Notes: generated by a model from the sequence alone, not told the origin. A stretch of DNA of 64,000 nt from Streptomyces sp. NBC_01255 (GCF_036226445.1 NZ_CP108474.1:7626001-7690000); one strand, 5' to 3'; positions 52,628 through 61,821 are shown, counted from the first letter of the stretch. Translations and numbers: made by a program.

Positions 52628-52834
52628 CTACCGAGGGTCGACGGAGAGGCTCTTGATCATCTCGCCGTTGACCAGGATGACGAGACAGCCGCAGCCGCCG
52701 ATGCAGTATTCGACCTCACCTTCAGATGTGCGGTGGTGGGACCTTAGCGTCCACAACTGCGTTTTCGCCGGAGTCGGCTCGTGGCAGACGGGGCAGCGGT
52801 CGTCCGACGGCGTGACCGCGGATGCTGGAGTCAT
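52628..52834 (-). CDS. Small zinc-ribbon-like protein
   Basis: A 68-residue protein with CPVCHEP near residue 19 and YCIGGCGCLVILVNGE near the C-terminus, a CxxC...CxxxCxC pattern that could bind one zinc. LWTLRSHHRTSEGEVEYC gives the linker strands. It may be a small regulator; I know of no defined function. The IstB remnant ends six bases from its stop, so the insertion stopped short of the gene or trimmed its tail. Confidence 0.6.
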   Translation of the reverse strand: MTPASAVTPSDDRCPVCHEPTPAKTQLWTLRSHHRTSEGEVEYCIGGCGCLVILVNGEMIKSLSVDPR

Positions 52835-52889
52835 GCCACCAACATGGCGTCACTGTCTAAGGCGCTTCAACCATTACATTGGGCGGGGT

Positions 52890-53855
52890 TCACGCGGGGC
52901 GAGCGCCGGGGCGATCGGCAGGTCCGACACGCTGAGCGGCGCGGCGCACCGACCAGGCGCCGGCCAGGACTACCAGGGCCATGGCGCACAGTTGGCGTGC
53001 TGTGAGCTGCTCGTGCAGCAAGACGAAACCGACCCCCGCCGCCACGGCGGGGCTCAGTGCGAGCAGCACTCCGAACGCGCGCACATCGATGCGCCGCAGG
53101 ACCGTCATATCCAGCGAGTACGGGATCAGGGAGGACAGAAGGGCCACCATGAGCCCGGTGCCGAGGACGGCAGGGTGGGCCGCCACCGTGCCACCGTCTG
53201 TGACGGCGGTGATCGGCGTCAGCACGCAGGCGCCGCAGGCCAGCGCCAGGGTCAGGCCCGTCCAGTCGGGGAACAGGTGCCCGACCCGCTGACTCAGGAC
53301 CACATACCCGGCCCGGCACAGCGCGGCGGCGCCCCCCAGCAGCAGCCCGGCGGCGGAGAGCGAGGCTCCCGGGGTGGCCAGCAGGAGTACACCCACAAGC
53401 GCCAGCGACGCCACCGCGAGGTGCTCAAGCCGACGGGACAGAACGATCGACAAGGTGAGCGGCCCGAGCAGCTCCAAGGTTGCGGCCACCCCGATCGGCA
53501 GGAGGCTGATGGCCTGGAAGTACGCCAAGTTCATGGCCGCGAGGACCAGACCAAGTGAGATCGCCGCCCGCCACTGCGCAGCCGTGACCTCCCGCAGTCG
53601 CGGCCGGACCAGTACCCACAGGATCGCGGCCGAGAAAAACAGCCGCATACCGGCCAGCGCCGTGGGACCGACTGTCCCATAGGCATCCTTGGCCACGGCC
53701 GAACCCGCTTGAAGGCTGACGATCTGAGCCAGCATCAACGCCGGAGCCGTCGCGGCACCCTGCCACGGTGCGCGGGGGATCTTCACCGTCGTGCTCCTCC
53801 GGGTCCTCTCCGTGGTCAGCGCCGCCAGGCTCTGCCTGACGACCGTGCCGGCCAC
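52890..53855 (-). CDS. EamA/RhtA-type drug/metabolite exporter
   Basis: A 321-residue transporter with ten helices in two EamA repeats. QIVSLQAGSAVAKDAYGTVGPTALAGMRLFFSAAIL opens repeat 1, and YVVLSQRVG, ...LLSSLIPYSLDMTVLRRID, FGVLLALSPAVAAGVGFVLLHEQLT repeat 2, the latter being the RhtA (threonine/homoserine exporter) signature. It probably exports amino acids or related metabolites. It is divergent from a CGNR zinc-finger regulator, a frequent pairing that suggests control by that protein. Confidence 0.83.
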   Translation of the reverse strand: MAGTVVRQSLAALTTERTRRSTTVKIPRAPWQGAATAPALMLAQIVSLQAGSAVAKDAYGTVGPTALAGMRLFFSAAILWVLVRPRLREVTAAQWRAAISLGLVLAAMNLAYFQAISLLPIGVAATLELLGPLTLSIVLSRRLEHLAVASLALVGVLLLATPGASLSAAGLLLGGAAALCRAGYVVLSQRVGHLFPDWTGLTLALACGACVLTPITAVTDGGTVAAHPAVLGTGLMVALLSSLIPYSLDMTVLRRIDVRAFGVLLALSPAVAAGVGFVLLHEQLTARQLCAMALVVLAGAWSVRRAAQRVGPADRPGARPA

Positions 53856-53913
53856 CCAGCCTGCCGCCGCGCACCACTACGGCTCGGACGTCCTACGATG
53901 ATGTAATCGCCTT

Positions 53914-54471
53914 ATGCATTTCAACCATTACGGCGGGGAGGCCGCCCGGCTGGCCGCGGACCTGGTCAACCTGACCGCGCCACCATCCCCCGAGCACCTG
54001 GAACCACTACTCGCCACGCACGGCGTGGTGCACCACACACTCACCGCCGCGCAGGCCGAGACGATCTGGACATGGAGCCGGCGCCTGGCCGCGTGCTTCG
54101 GGCGGCAGGACCTCGAAGAGCGTTGCCAGGCAGTCAATGCACTTCTCGCCGACGCCTCCAGCAGTCCTCGGATCTCCCTGCACGACGGCCGACCCCATCT
54201 GCACTACAGCGCCACTGGCGCCGACGCAGCCGCGCACATCCGAGCCGTCACTGCGGCCGGACTCGCCTACGTCGTGTGCTCCGCCGACGCCGAACGGCTG
54301 GGGCGCTGCGTGCGCCACGACTGCGGTCTGGCATTCGTCGACATCTCCCGCAACGGCCGACGCGTCTACTGCTCCGTGCGCTGCGCCAACAACGACGCCG
54401 TGGCGCGTCACCGCGAGCGGCTCCACGGTGACGCCCGGCCGTCAACTGCACGGAAGCCCCGCCGAACCTGA
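53914..54471 (+). CDS. CGNR zinc-finger (ABATE-type) regulator
   Basis: A 185-residue protein: an ABATE-type N-terminal domain (AADLVNLTAPPSPEHLEPLL) and a C-terminal CGNR zinc finger (GRCVRHDCGLAFVDISRNGRRVYCSVRCANNDAVARHR), in which the CGNR box reads CANN. The four cysteines bind zinc and the region binds DNA in related proteins. It starts at an ATG just downstream of the divergent EamA promoter and is likely its stress-sensing regulator. Confidence 0.8.
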   Translation: MHFNHYGGEAARLAADLVNLTAPPSPEHLEPLLATHGVVHHTLTAAQAETIWTWSRRLAACFGRQDLEERCQAVNALLADASSSPRISLHDGRPHLHYSATGADAAAHIRAVTAAGLAYVVCSADAERLGRCVRHDCGLAFVDISRNGRRVYCSVRCANNDAVARHRERLHGDARPSTARKPRRT

Positions 54472-54486
54472 CCATCCTCGGGAGTC

Positions 54487-54637
54487 CTGGGCGTTCGTGC
54501 GCCGGGCCCGGACGGCCGGTGCCGAGGCGGTCGGGATCCCGATGCCCACCGGAGGCCACGCGATGCTCCGCGGCGCCGCCCACTGGCACCGCCGTACCGC
54601 CGAATTCACTGCCGCCGCGCTTCTGCCCCGCGACTGA
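54487..54637 (+). pseudogene. C-terminal fragment, possibly of an alpha/beta hydrolase
   Basis: ESWAFVRRARTAGAEAVGIPM, then PTGGHAMLRGAAHWHRRTAEFTAAALLPRD, ending in TGA, reads like the last strand and helix of a hydrolase, with GGHAM carrying the catalytic-type His. There is no start or N-terminus. It is attached directly after the CGNR gene. Confidence 0.45.
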
Positions 54638-54659
54638 GCCCGACGGCACCCCCCACGCC

Positions 54660-55658
54660 TCAGCCGGCGGGATTCCGGTCGGCGGCGACGGGGTCGGGGG
54701 CGGCGGCGCAGCGGCGGGTGAGGATGTCGAGTGCGTCGCGCAGCCCGGCGGGCCTCAGCATGCTCGGTGCGACCGGGCGGCCGGCCCAGCCGGGGCCGGC
54801 GAGCAGCACCAGGGGGTGGATCCGGGCGCCCCTGACGCCGAACGAGGTGTCGGCCACATGCCGGGCCAGGGCGTGGCTGGCGGTCGAGCGGGACTGCGAC
54901 CAGAGCACCACGGCCGTCGGCCCCAGCCGTCGTACCGCCGCGTCGAGAGCCTCGGCCGGTACCGCCGCACCGAACATGCGGGCCGGCAGGCCTTGTTCGG
55001 CGAGGCCGGCGGCCAGGGCTTCCAGGGAGAGGGTGTGCTGCTCGCCCGGGACACAGGCGAGCAGCAACGGTGTCGTGTAGTCCGGATGCGGCCGGGCGGA
55101 GCCCGCCAACTGCCGCAGAGTGGTGGAGATATGCCAGGACAGAAGGTGTTCGACCTCGACGTACCGGTCGCCCGAGGACTCCCACTTGCGTCCGACGGCG
55201 TGCAGGGTGGGCACAAGCACCTCTTCCCACGAGGTGACGAGCCCGTGTGCCGTGACCAACTCGCGCAGCAGCGTGTCCATGGTGGGGCTGTCGAGGCGAA
55301 CCGCTGCCCTGGCCAGTCCCCGGAACTCCCGGTGGACCTCGCCGAGCGGCAGCCCGTTGCCGGACCCCGGGGCCCGTGCCGGCACGGAGACGCCGGGCAG
55401 CTCGGACGGGAGTGGCCGGCGTCCGGCTCGGGCCCTGGCCACCCGGGCCGCCTCGGCCGGTGGCACGCCCGATGTGGTGAGCCGGCACATCGCCTCAAGG
55501 AGGGCGATGTCCGTCGGCGACCAGCGTCGGTGCCGACCGTCCTCACGCACCGCCGGGCCGATCCCGTATCGCTGATCCCACGATCGCAGCGTGGTGGGGG
55601 AGACCCCCAGACGTCGGGCCACGGCCCCCGTCGTGACCCCGTGTGTCAGGTCGGTCAT
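54660..55658 (-). CDS. MerR-type regulator with cobalamin-binding domain (CarH/LitR-like photoreceptor)
   Basis: A 332-residue protein. Residues 8-75 are a MerR winged helix (GAVARRLGVSPTTLRSWDQRYGIGP). Residues 105-185 are the four-helix cap with Trp159 and Glu170-His171 (YVEVEH), equivalent to the W...EH motif over the upper face of adenosylcobalamin in CarH. Residues 195-330 are the Rossmann cobalamin domain with ACVPGEQHTLS, in which His208 is the expected lower ligand. Such proteins repress in the dark and release DNA when light breaks the Co-C bond. It is divergent from a membrane-tethered sigma-like gene and lies 3 kb from the ECF sigma/lipid operon, both plausible targets. Confidence 0.82.
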   Translation of the reverse strand: MTDLTHGVTTGAVARRLGVSPTTLRSWDQRYGIGPAVREDGRHRRWSPTDIALLEAMCRLTTSGVPPAEAARVARARAGRRPLPSELPGVSVPARAPGSGNGLPLGEVHREFRGLARAAVRLDSPTMDTLLRELVTAHGLVTSWEEVLVPTLHAVGRKWESSGDRYVEVEHLLSWHISTTLRQLAGSARPHPDYTTPLLLACVPGEQHTLSLEALAAGLAEQGLPARMFGAAVPAEALDAAVRRLGPTAVVLWSQSRSTASHALARHVADTSFGVRGARIHPLVLLAGPGWAGRPVAPSMLRPAGLRDALDILTRRCAAAPDPVAADRNPAG

Positions 55659-55768
55659 GCACCCATGGTACGACGCACAAACGACGCGAGTGCGAGGTCA
55701 CCAAACCGGAGGACCCTCAGAGCGCCCGTACGAGGTAACCGCTCCGCGGAGCCGTCGTTGACACGGGC

Positions 55769-57796
55769 ATGCAGTCGCACGCACCCCTTGCGGACACCGG
55801 CATATCCCCCACCGTGCCCACCCGCCCCACCCGCCCCACCCGCAACGACGCCGAGGCCGCCCTCGTCGAGCACTACCCGCAGCTCGTCCGGCTGGCCCAC
55901 CTGATCCTCCCGCCCTCCCTCGGCAGACACCGCCGTGTGCTTACCGCGCACGCGCTCGTGCAGAAGTCCTTCTCGGCGGGCGCTCTCTCGCGCTCGGGCC
56001 CGACCCCCGGCCCGACGGTTCACCCGCAGCGCGGAGAGCCGGGCCCGGTCCTCGCGTGGCTGCGGCAACGCGTCGTGTCCGCCGCCCTGCGCGCGGCGGC
56101 CCGCCCCCTGTGGTCCTTCGGGTGGCACCCGCTCCCCGCCGTCCTCGGCCTGAGGCTCTTCCCGCGGGCCGGTGCCGACGACGAAGTCGCGCTGGAATCC
56201 GCACTGGCCGCCGTGACCCCGGAGGTACGGGCCGCCTTCGCCCTGCGTGTACTCGAAGGACTGGGCGCGCAACCCACCGCCCTCCTTCTCGCCGCCGCGG
56301 GCGTCCCCTCCTCGGACGAGGCCCTCCGCGCCGCCGACCGCCTCCGCGCCGACCTCGGTGCCGACGCCGAACTGCTGCTGCACGGCGTCGAGTTCGACCC
56401 GTGCACCGTGCAGGCCCGGCCGACGGACCTGCTGCGCCGCCGGCACCGTATGCGCCTCGTCACCCTCGCCGCCGTCGCCGCGCTGCTCGCCGCGTCCACG
56501 GCCGCCGTACTCGCCCCGCGGCCCGACCAGGCGGCACCCGCGCCGCCCGCCACCGCCCTCGCCGCCGCCTCCGCCCGCGCTTCCGACCCCGGGCTCCTGG
56601 TCCGTACCCCCGCGGAGCTGTGGGCCGACACCGCGCGCGTCGACTTCACCGCGTGGCCCGCCCGTGGAGGGCGGACCGGCGACATGGCCCTGCTGTCCCG
56701 TGCGCTCGATGCCTGGGCGCGGGGCACCGGTGACCTGGCCGGGGTCCGGGTGACCGTCACGCCGGGAACGCCGACGACGCCACCCGCCGCCCCTGCCCGA
56801 CTGCTCTTCGCCGGAACGGTCGACGACTCGGCCGTCGTCCTCCTCCACGACGGCGGCCGGCTCGTCCGGTACGCCGAGCCGCTCGCGGGCCGGGGCGGGG
56901 TGCTCCTCGAACTTGCCCGGGTCGACGACGCGGACGTGACCACCGGTGCTGCCGTGGCGGTGAGCAGGTCACCGGGTGGCGCACGGTTCCTGCTGGCCCC
57001 CTGGATCGACGAGAGCGCGGTGCGCGACCTCCTGAGGCCCGACGTGCCGGCCCGTCAGCTGGCCGTCTCCGAGGACGGCGTCACCGACCCCGTACCCGAG
57101 GCGCCGGGCGACTGCCGCAGCGTTCCGGCGCTGCACGTGCGGTCGTCCACCCGGATCGTGGAGGACCACTCCTTCCTGCTGGTGGACCTCGGCGAGCTCG
57201 GCCCCGTGCACCTGACGTGGACCCCGGCACCGGGGGCGGGAGCCCCCGCGCGCCGGCCGCGCGAGGCGACGTCGGCCGCGGGACTCGCCGCCTGGGCCCG
57301 TTCGGCCTGCGCGCTGCCCGGCCTGCGGGGAACCGGCGTACGGGCCGTGAACCGGTGGGAGTTCGCCCAGCAGCCCCTGCCGGAGCGGGCCGGACACGCC
57401 ACCTGGACGTGCACCCGCGCGGAAGGCTGGGACGGGCGCGCCCGCGTGGCGGTGGCCTGGGAAGGGCCGGGCAGGAGCACCCGGCCGGCGCCGGTACGGG
57501 TGCCGGTACGGGTGCAGGGCAGGGCGCCCGCGGACACGGCGGCGTGCAGTAGCTTCGGCCGGCACCTGCTGGCGGGGACGTATTGGACGGCACCCTCCGG
57601 GGCGCGCTACTTCCTCGCCGCGGGCAGCCGCGCACTGACCGCTGTCACCGCCCGGGGAGCCGTCTCGGCCACCGTACGCGGACAGGTCCTGGCCGTCCGT
57701 ACGAACGCGGGCGGCCAGGTCCGGCTGACGGGCACGGTGCCCGGCTCCGGTGAACTTCGCGGCTGGGGGGAGGAGACAGGACCCGGCGGTTCTTGA
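55769..57796 (+). CDS. Membrane-tethered sigma-70-like protein with extracytoplasmic domain
   Basis: A 675-residue protein. Residues 25-200 resemble a degenerate sigma-70 (EAALVEHYPQLVRLAHLILPPSLGRHRR for region 2 and TPEVRAAFALRVLEGLGAQPTALLLAAAGVPSSDEALRAADRLR for region 4), lacking the usual aromatic promoter-melting residues. One transmembrane helix (about 228-247) is followed by about 425 residues outside the membrane with several Cys (C-x-S and ACSSFG) and no catalytic motif. The layout is that of a one-component membrane signal protein. It shares a divergent 110-bp region with the cobalamin-dependent MerR gene. It lacks homology to anything with a known function. Confidence 0.7.
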   Translation: MQSHAPLADTGISPTVPTRPTRPTRNDAEAALVEHYPQLVRLAHLILPPSLGRHRRVLTAHALVQKSFSAGALSRSGPTPGPTVHPQRGEPGPVLAWLRQRVVSAALRAAARPLWSFGWHPLPAVLGLRLFPRAGADDEVALESALAAVTPEVRAAFALRVLEGLGAQPTALLLAAAGVPSSDEALRAADRLRADLGADAELLLHGVEFDPCTVQARPTDLLRRRHRMRLVTLAAVAALLAASTAAVLAPRPDQAAPAPPATALAAASARASDPGLLVRTPAELWADTARVDFTAWPARGGRTGDMALLSRALDAWARGTGDLAGVRVTVTPGTPTTPPAAPARLLFAGTVDDSAVVLLHDGGRLVRYAEPLAGRGGVLLELARVDDADVTTGAAVAVSRSPGGARFLLAPWIDESAVRDLLRPDVPARQLAVSEDGVTDPVPEAPGDCRSVPALHVRSSTRIVEDHSFLLVDLGELGPVHLTWTPAPGAGAPARRPREATSAAGLAAWARSACALPGLRGTGVRAVNRWEFAQQPLPERAGHATWTCTRAEGWDGRARVAVAWEGPGRSTRPAPVRVPVRVQGRAPADTAACSSFGRHLLAGTYWTAPSGARYFLAAGSRALTAVTARGAVSATVRGQVLAVRTNAGGQVRLTGTVPGSGELRGWGEETGPGGS

Positions 57797-57829
57797 GGCC
57801 GAGATGCCGATGACGGACACCCCCAGGGG

Positions 57830-58339
57830 TCAGCGGCCAGGTGCCCGGAGGGCTCCCAGCTCCTCGTTGAGTGCGGTGAGGAACCGCAGCGCCGTGGCCA
57901 GTTCCTGTTCGTCGAAGTGCTCTCGGGCCCGGGCGGTGGCCTCGGCAAGCGGGAGGAAGTATCGGCGTGCGGCCGCCCGCGCCCCCTCCACGTAGTGCAC
58001 GTGGACCACCCTGCGATCCGCGCTCTCCCTGGTCCTGCGGATGTGACCGGCCTTCTCCAGCCGGTCGAGACAGGCGGTGACCGCCCCGGACGTCAGGCTG
58101 AGGTGCTCGCGCAGCCGGCCGGGTGTGAGCGGCTCCTGGCTGTCCAGGATGATGCCGAGCGCCTGCACGTCGGTCGGGTGCAGGCCCTGGGCCAGCGCGA
58201 AGTCGTGCACCAGCCTGCTGATCTCCCCGTGCGTCCGGCGCAGGGCGACGGCGAAACTCTGGAGGTCACCCGGACTCTGGAGGTCACCCGGCGCCCCGCC
58301 GGGGGGCGAGGTCCTGTCTCGGTCATCGGTGCTGGCCAC
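57830..58339 (-). CDS. MarR-family transcriptional regulator
   Basis: A 169-residue winged-helix protein: GLHPTDVQALGIILDSQEPLTPGRLREHLSLTSGAVTACLDRLEKAGHIRRTRESADRRVVHVHYVE covers the recognition helix and wing. A short in-frame tandem duplication (GDLQSPGDLQS, from an 18-base DNA repeat) stands at residues 18-28. It is divergent from an MMPL exporter, with a 15-bp palindrome in between, and is probably its repressor. The end is convergent with the sigma-like gene with 33 bases between. Confidence 0.85.
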   Translation of the reverse strand: MASTDDRDRTSPPGGAPGDLQSPGDLQSFAVALRRTHGEISRLVHDFALAQGLHPTDVQALGIILDSQEPLTPGRLREHLSLTSGAVTACLDRLEKAGHIRRTRESADRRVVHVHYVEGARAAARRYFLPLAEATARAREHFDEQELATALRFLTALNEELGALRAPGR

Positions 58340-58676
58340 GCGATCAGCCTAAGTGGCGGGACCGTCCGCGGACGAAACGGCGGAGGGCCCGTCGCGCCTC
58401 GGGGCCGGCCTTCGGCGCGAGTTCGACGGCCCCGCTCCGGCCTGCGTCCACGCCTTCGGCCTGCCCGGCGGGGCACGGGGCATCGCGGACCGGGGCCGTG
58501 ACTGCGCTCATCCCGGCGCTGTCTCGACCCTGTCGGATCCACCGTCTCCTCGCTGTCGACGAGCTCTCTCCATCCGGGAAGACCGACTGCTCGGGCGTCG
58601 GGCGCATCCGTGTGCCGCGGCCACGGGGAAGTTCACGGAGACGCGCCTGGCACCAGTCGGGCCGTGGTTGAATTTA

Positions 58677-58691
58677 TCTCAATCATTGAGA
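58677..58691. promoter_or_regulatory. MarR operator in front of the MMPL gene
   Basis: TCTCAAT, C, ATTGAGA is a perfect 15-bp palindrome in an AT-rich island (58667-58700) that contrasts with the surrounding GC-rich DNA. TTGAAT (58669-58674) may be a -35. Its place 40 bases before the MMPL start fits repression by the divergent MarR protein. The rest of 58340-58676 contains nothing that I can call. Confidence 0.65.
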
Positions 58692-58731
58692 GTTTTCGAT
58701 GTGAAGTAACTGCCCCTGCCTTGGAGCCCCC

Positions 58732-60849
58732 ATGCGCTCGTCCACCCCATGGGTCCGACGTCTGCTGCCCCTCGCCCTGCTCATCGCCTGGCTCGCCATC
58801 GGAGGCGGTCTGGGCCCGTACGCCGGCAGACTCGGCGAAGTCGCCACCAACGATCAGGCCGCGTTCCTGCCACGCAGCGCGGAATCCACCCAGGTCGTCG
58901 AGGCCCGGAAGACGTTCCGCCAGGACGAGACCCTGCCCGCGATCGTGGTCTGGACGGGCGCCTCCGAAGGAGGCGAACTCGGCAAGGCCCAGCAGGCCGC
59001 GGCCACCCAGGCCCTGGCCTCGATGACCGGACAGCCGGGGATCGTGGGGACTCCGTCCCCGGCCGTCGCGTCGAAGGACGGCCTGGCCCTGAGCGGTGTC
59101 GTGCAACTGCGCCCCGACCTCGAGGAGGAACTGCCCACCGTCCTCACGGCCGTGACCGCCGCAGCCGGTACGGTTCCCGGCACCACAGCACAGCTCGCGG
59201 GCCCGGCGGCGACCCAGGCCGACCTGAGCGATGCCTTCGCCGGGATCGACGGTCTCCTGCTCGCCGTCGCTCTGGCGGCCGTCCTGCTGATCCTGCTGCT
59301 CGTCTACCGCAGCGTGCTGCTTCCTCTGGTGATCATCCTCGGGGCGGTGTTCGCGCTCGGCCTGGCGTGCGCCGTGGTCTACGTGCTCGCCGACCACGAC
59401 ATCGTGCGTGTGGACGGTCAGGTCCAGGGCATCCTGTCGATCCTCGTCATCGGCGCCGCCACCGACTACGCGCTGCTGCTGGCCGCCCGGTACCGCGAGG
59501 AGCTCGCCGCGTACGAGGGCGACCGCGTCCCGGCCATGCGCGCTGCCCTGAGGCAATCGGTCGGACCCGTCACGGCCAGCGCGGCCACGGTGGCCCTCGG
59601 TCTTCTCGCCCTGCTCTTCAGCGATCTGACGAACAACCGGGCGCTCGGGCCGGTCGGCGCGATCGGCATCGTCTGCGCGGTCCTCAGCGCGCTCACCTTC
59701 CTGCCCGCCGTCCTGGTGCTGCTGGGCCGGGCCGCCTACTGGCCGGCCAAGCCCCGGCCGGCGGACGCGGCAAGCGGCGGCCACGGCCTGTGGCGGCGGG
59801 TGGCGAGCCTCGTGGACCGCGCCCCGCGCAAGGTGTGGGCGATCACGCTCGGCGGTCTGCTGGCGTGCGCCGCGTTCGCCCCCACCCTGGATTCCCGGGG
59901 TGTGCCGCTCGACGAGATCTTCGTCAACGACGCGCCGTCCGTCTCCGCCCAGAAGACTCTGGGCCGCCACTTCCCGGGCGGCTCGGGCAACCCGGCGGTG
60001 GTGATCGCCGACGCCGCGGCGCTGCCCGCCGTGACCGCGGCGGCCGAGGCCACCGACGGAGTCGACTCGGCGACCCCGGTGACGACTACCGGCCGGCCGG
60101 GCGTCGGCGCTGCCCTCGTGGTGGACGGCAGGGTCGGAATCGACGTCATCCTGAGCGACGCGGCGGACACGACGGCAGCGAAGGGGACCGTTGTCCGCCT
60201 CCGGGAGGCCGTGCGCGCCGTCCCCGGAGCCGATGCCCTCGTCGGTGGCTACACCGCCCAGCAGTACGACACCCAGCGCACCGCCGAGCGGGACCGGACC
60301 CTCATCGTGCCCGTGGTGCTGGCCGTCATCCTCGTCATCCTCGTCGGCCTGCTCCGCTCGCTCCTCATGCCGGTGCTGCTCGTGGCCACCGTCGCTCTCA
60401 ACTTCCTGGCGACGCTCGGGATCTCCTCACTCGTCTTCCAGCACGTCTTCGGCTTCACCGGCACGGACTCGTCGGTGCCGTTGTACGGGTTCGTCTTCCT
60501 GGTCGCGCTCGGCGTGGACTACAACATCTTCCTGATGTCCCGCGTACGGGAGGAATCGCTGCGGCACGGAGTCCGCGAGGGCGTGCTGCGCGGACTGACA
60601 GCCACCGGCGGGGTCATCACCTCGGCGGGCGTGGTCCTCGCGGCCACCTTCGCCGCCCTCGGCGTCATCCCTCTCGCGTTCCTGGCACAGATCGCCTTCA
60701 TCGTCGCCTTCGGCGTCCTTCTCGACACCCTGGTCGTCCGCTCCCTGCTCGTCCCCGCCCTCGTGCGGGACATCGGACCGAAAGCCTGGTGGCCGGGCGA
60801 GCTCAGCCGCCGGGATCCGGGCAGGCCGACCGGGAAGCACGGTACGTAG
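58732..60849 (+). CDS. MMPL-family (RND) exporter
   Basis: A 705-residue membrane protein in the actinobacterial MMPL style: helix 1 at residues 9-25, a periplasmic loop (25-165), helices 2-6 (GIDGLLLAVALAAVLLILLLVYRS ... GAATDYALLLAARYREEL, with the proton-relay Asp-Tyr pair), and a second half of the same design (FVFLVALGVDYNIFLMSRVREE). It exports lipids, drugs or peptide metabolites by proton motive force. The start MRSSTPWVRR follows an AT-rich promoter island with a MarR palindrome, predicting induction by a small hydrophobic or phenolic ligand. Confidence 0.88.
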   Translation: MRSSTPWVRRLLPLALLIAWLAIGGGLGPYAGRLGEVATNDQAAFLPRSAESTQVVEARKTFRQDETLPAIVVWTGASEGGELGKAQQAAATQALASMTGQPGIVGTPSPAVASKDGLALSGVVQLRPDLEEELPTVLTAVTAAAGTVPGTTAQLAGPAATQADLSDAFAGIDGLLLAVALAAVLLILLLVYRSVLLPLVIILGAVFALGLACAVVYVLADHDIVRVDGQVQGILSILVIGAATDYALLLAARYREELAAYEGDRVPAMRAALRQSVGPVTASAATVALGLLALLFSDLTNNRALGPVGAIGIVCAVLSALTFLPAVLVLLGRAAYWPAKPRPADAASGGHGLWRRVASLVDRAPRKVWAITLGGLLACAAFAPTLDSRGVPLDEIFVNDAPSVSAQKTLGRHFPGGSGNPAVVIADAAALPAVTAAAEATDGVDSATPVTTTGRPGVGAALVVDGRVGIDVILSDAADTTAAKGTVVRLREAVRAVPGADALVGGYTAQQYDTQRTAERDRTLIVPVVLAVILVILVGLLRSLLMPVLLVATVALNFLATLGISSLVFQHVFGFTGTDSSVPLYGFVFLVALGVDYNIFLMSRVREESLRHGVREGVLRGLTATGGVITSAGVVLAATFAALGVIPLAFLAQIAFIVAFGVLLDTLVVRSLLVPALVRDIGPKAWWPGELSRRDPGRPTGKHGT

Positions 60850-60939
60850 GCCGCGTGTGCACGGACGCGGCAGACCGATGGAGAACGTTCGTCACCCGGC
60901 GTCTCCCGTGCCCAGTGGCCCGGCGGAGATACTGGAGCC

Positions 60940-61821
60940 ATGGGCTCACCAGGCGCGTTCGTCGACGACCTGCGGAAGCGGTGCGGTGCATCACTGCTGT
61001 ACCGGGTCTCGGGCCCTCACGCGCACGACAAGCGTGCCCGTATCCATGGCACGCCCGGACCGCGCTGGTTCGGACCCGAACGCCCCGTTCGGGTCGTCCA
61101 CGGCGATGCGTCGATGTACGTCGGTGGCCTCGCAGCCCTGCTGCTCCAGTCGCTGCACCCCGTCGCCATGGTGGCGGTCGCTGCCCACTCCGACTTTCGG
61201 GGTGACCCCTGGGGCCGGCTCCAGCGCACCAGCACGTTCCTGGCGGTCACGACGTTCGGGCCGAGCCGAGACGCGGAGCGAGCCGTGGAGCGGGTACGCG
61301 GCGTGCACGAGCGGATCCGGGGGAGCACCTCCGAGGGGGTGCCGTACCGCGCGTCCGATCCTCATCTCCTGACCTGGGTGCACATCGCGGAAGCGGCCTG
61401 TTTCCTCAGGGCCCACCAACGCTACGGCCGGCGTCCGCTCGATCCGACCGGGCAGGACGGGTACGTGGCCGACATGGCTCGGGTCGCGTCCCGTCTCGGC
61501 GCCGAGCGCCCTCCCGAAACCGTTGCCGAGCTGACGACACGCCTCGCCGAGTACCGTCCGGAGCTTCGAGCCACCCCGGAGTCCCGTGCGGCGGCACGCT
61601 ACCTGCTGTCACATCCTCCGCTGCCGGCCGCGACGAGGATTCCGTACGCGTTCCTGGCAGCGGCGGCGGTCGAGTTGCTGCCAGCCTGGGCGCGAGTGTC
61701 GCTGGACGTGCCGTACGCGACCCGGATCCTGCTGCCGGTGGCCCGGCCCTGCGGCCGTGCGGTCATCGCCGCGATCCGCTGGGCGACTCCGCCCGTTCCG
61801 CCGGCTCCAGGAGGGCCTTGA
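60940..61821 (+). CDS. DUF2236 / MpaB-type oxygenase family protein
   Basis: A 293-residue helical protein: VVHGDASMYVGGLAALLLQSLHPVAMVAVAAHSDFRGDPWGRLQRTSTFL, TTFGPSRDAERAVERVRGVHERIRG and SDPHLLTWVHIAEAACFLRAHQRYG are typical, with the conserved His residues and R that bind heme in the Lcp/MpaB relatives. Members of this family include rubber oxygenase-related and MpaB oxygenases; the substrate here is unknown. GGAG lies nine bases before the ATG. Confidence 0.82.
   Translation: MGSPGAFVDDLRKRCGASLLYRVSGPHAHDKRARIHGTPGPRWFGPERPVRVVHGDASMYVGGLAALLLQSLHPVAMVAVAAHSDFRGDPWGRLQRTSTFLAVTTFGPSRDAERAVERVRGVHERIRGSTSEGVPYRASDPHLLTWVHIAEAACFLRAHQRYGRRPLDPTGQDGYVADMARVASRLGAERPPETVAELTTRLAEYRPELRATPESRAAARYLLSHPPLPAATRIPYAFLAAAAVELLPAWARVSLDVPYATRILLPVARPCGRAVIAAIRWATPPVPPAPGGP

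Noticed and set aside
58344..58607. Minus-strand frame between MarR and MMPL genes
   Set aside because: It overlaps the divergent control region, has no ribosome site and no recognisable domain.
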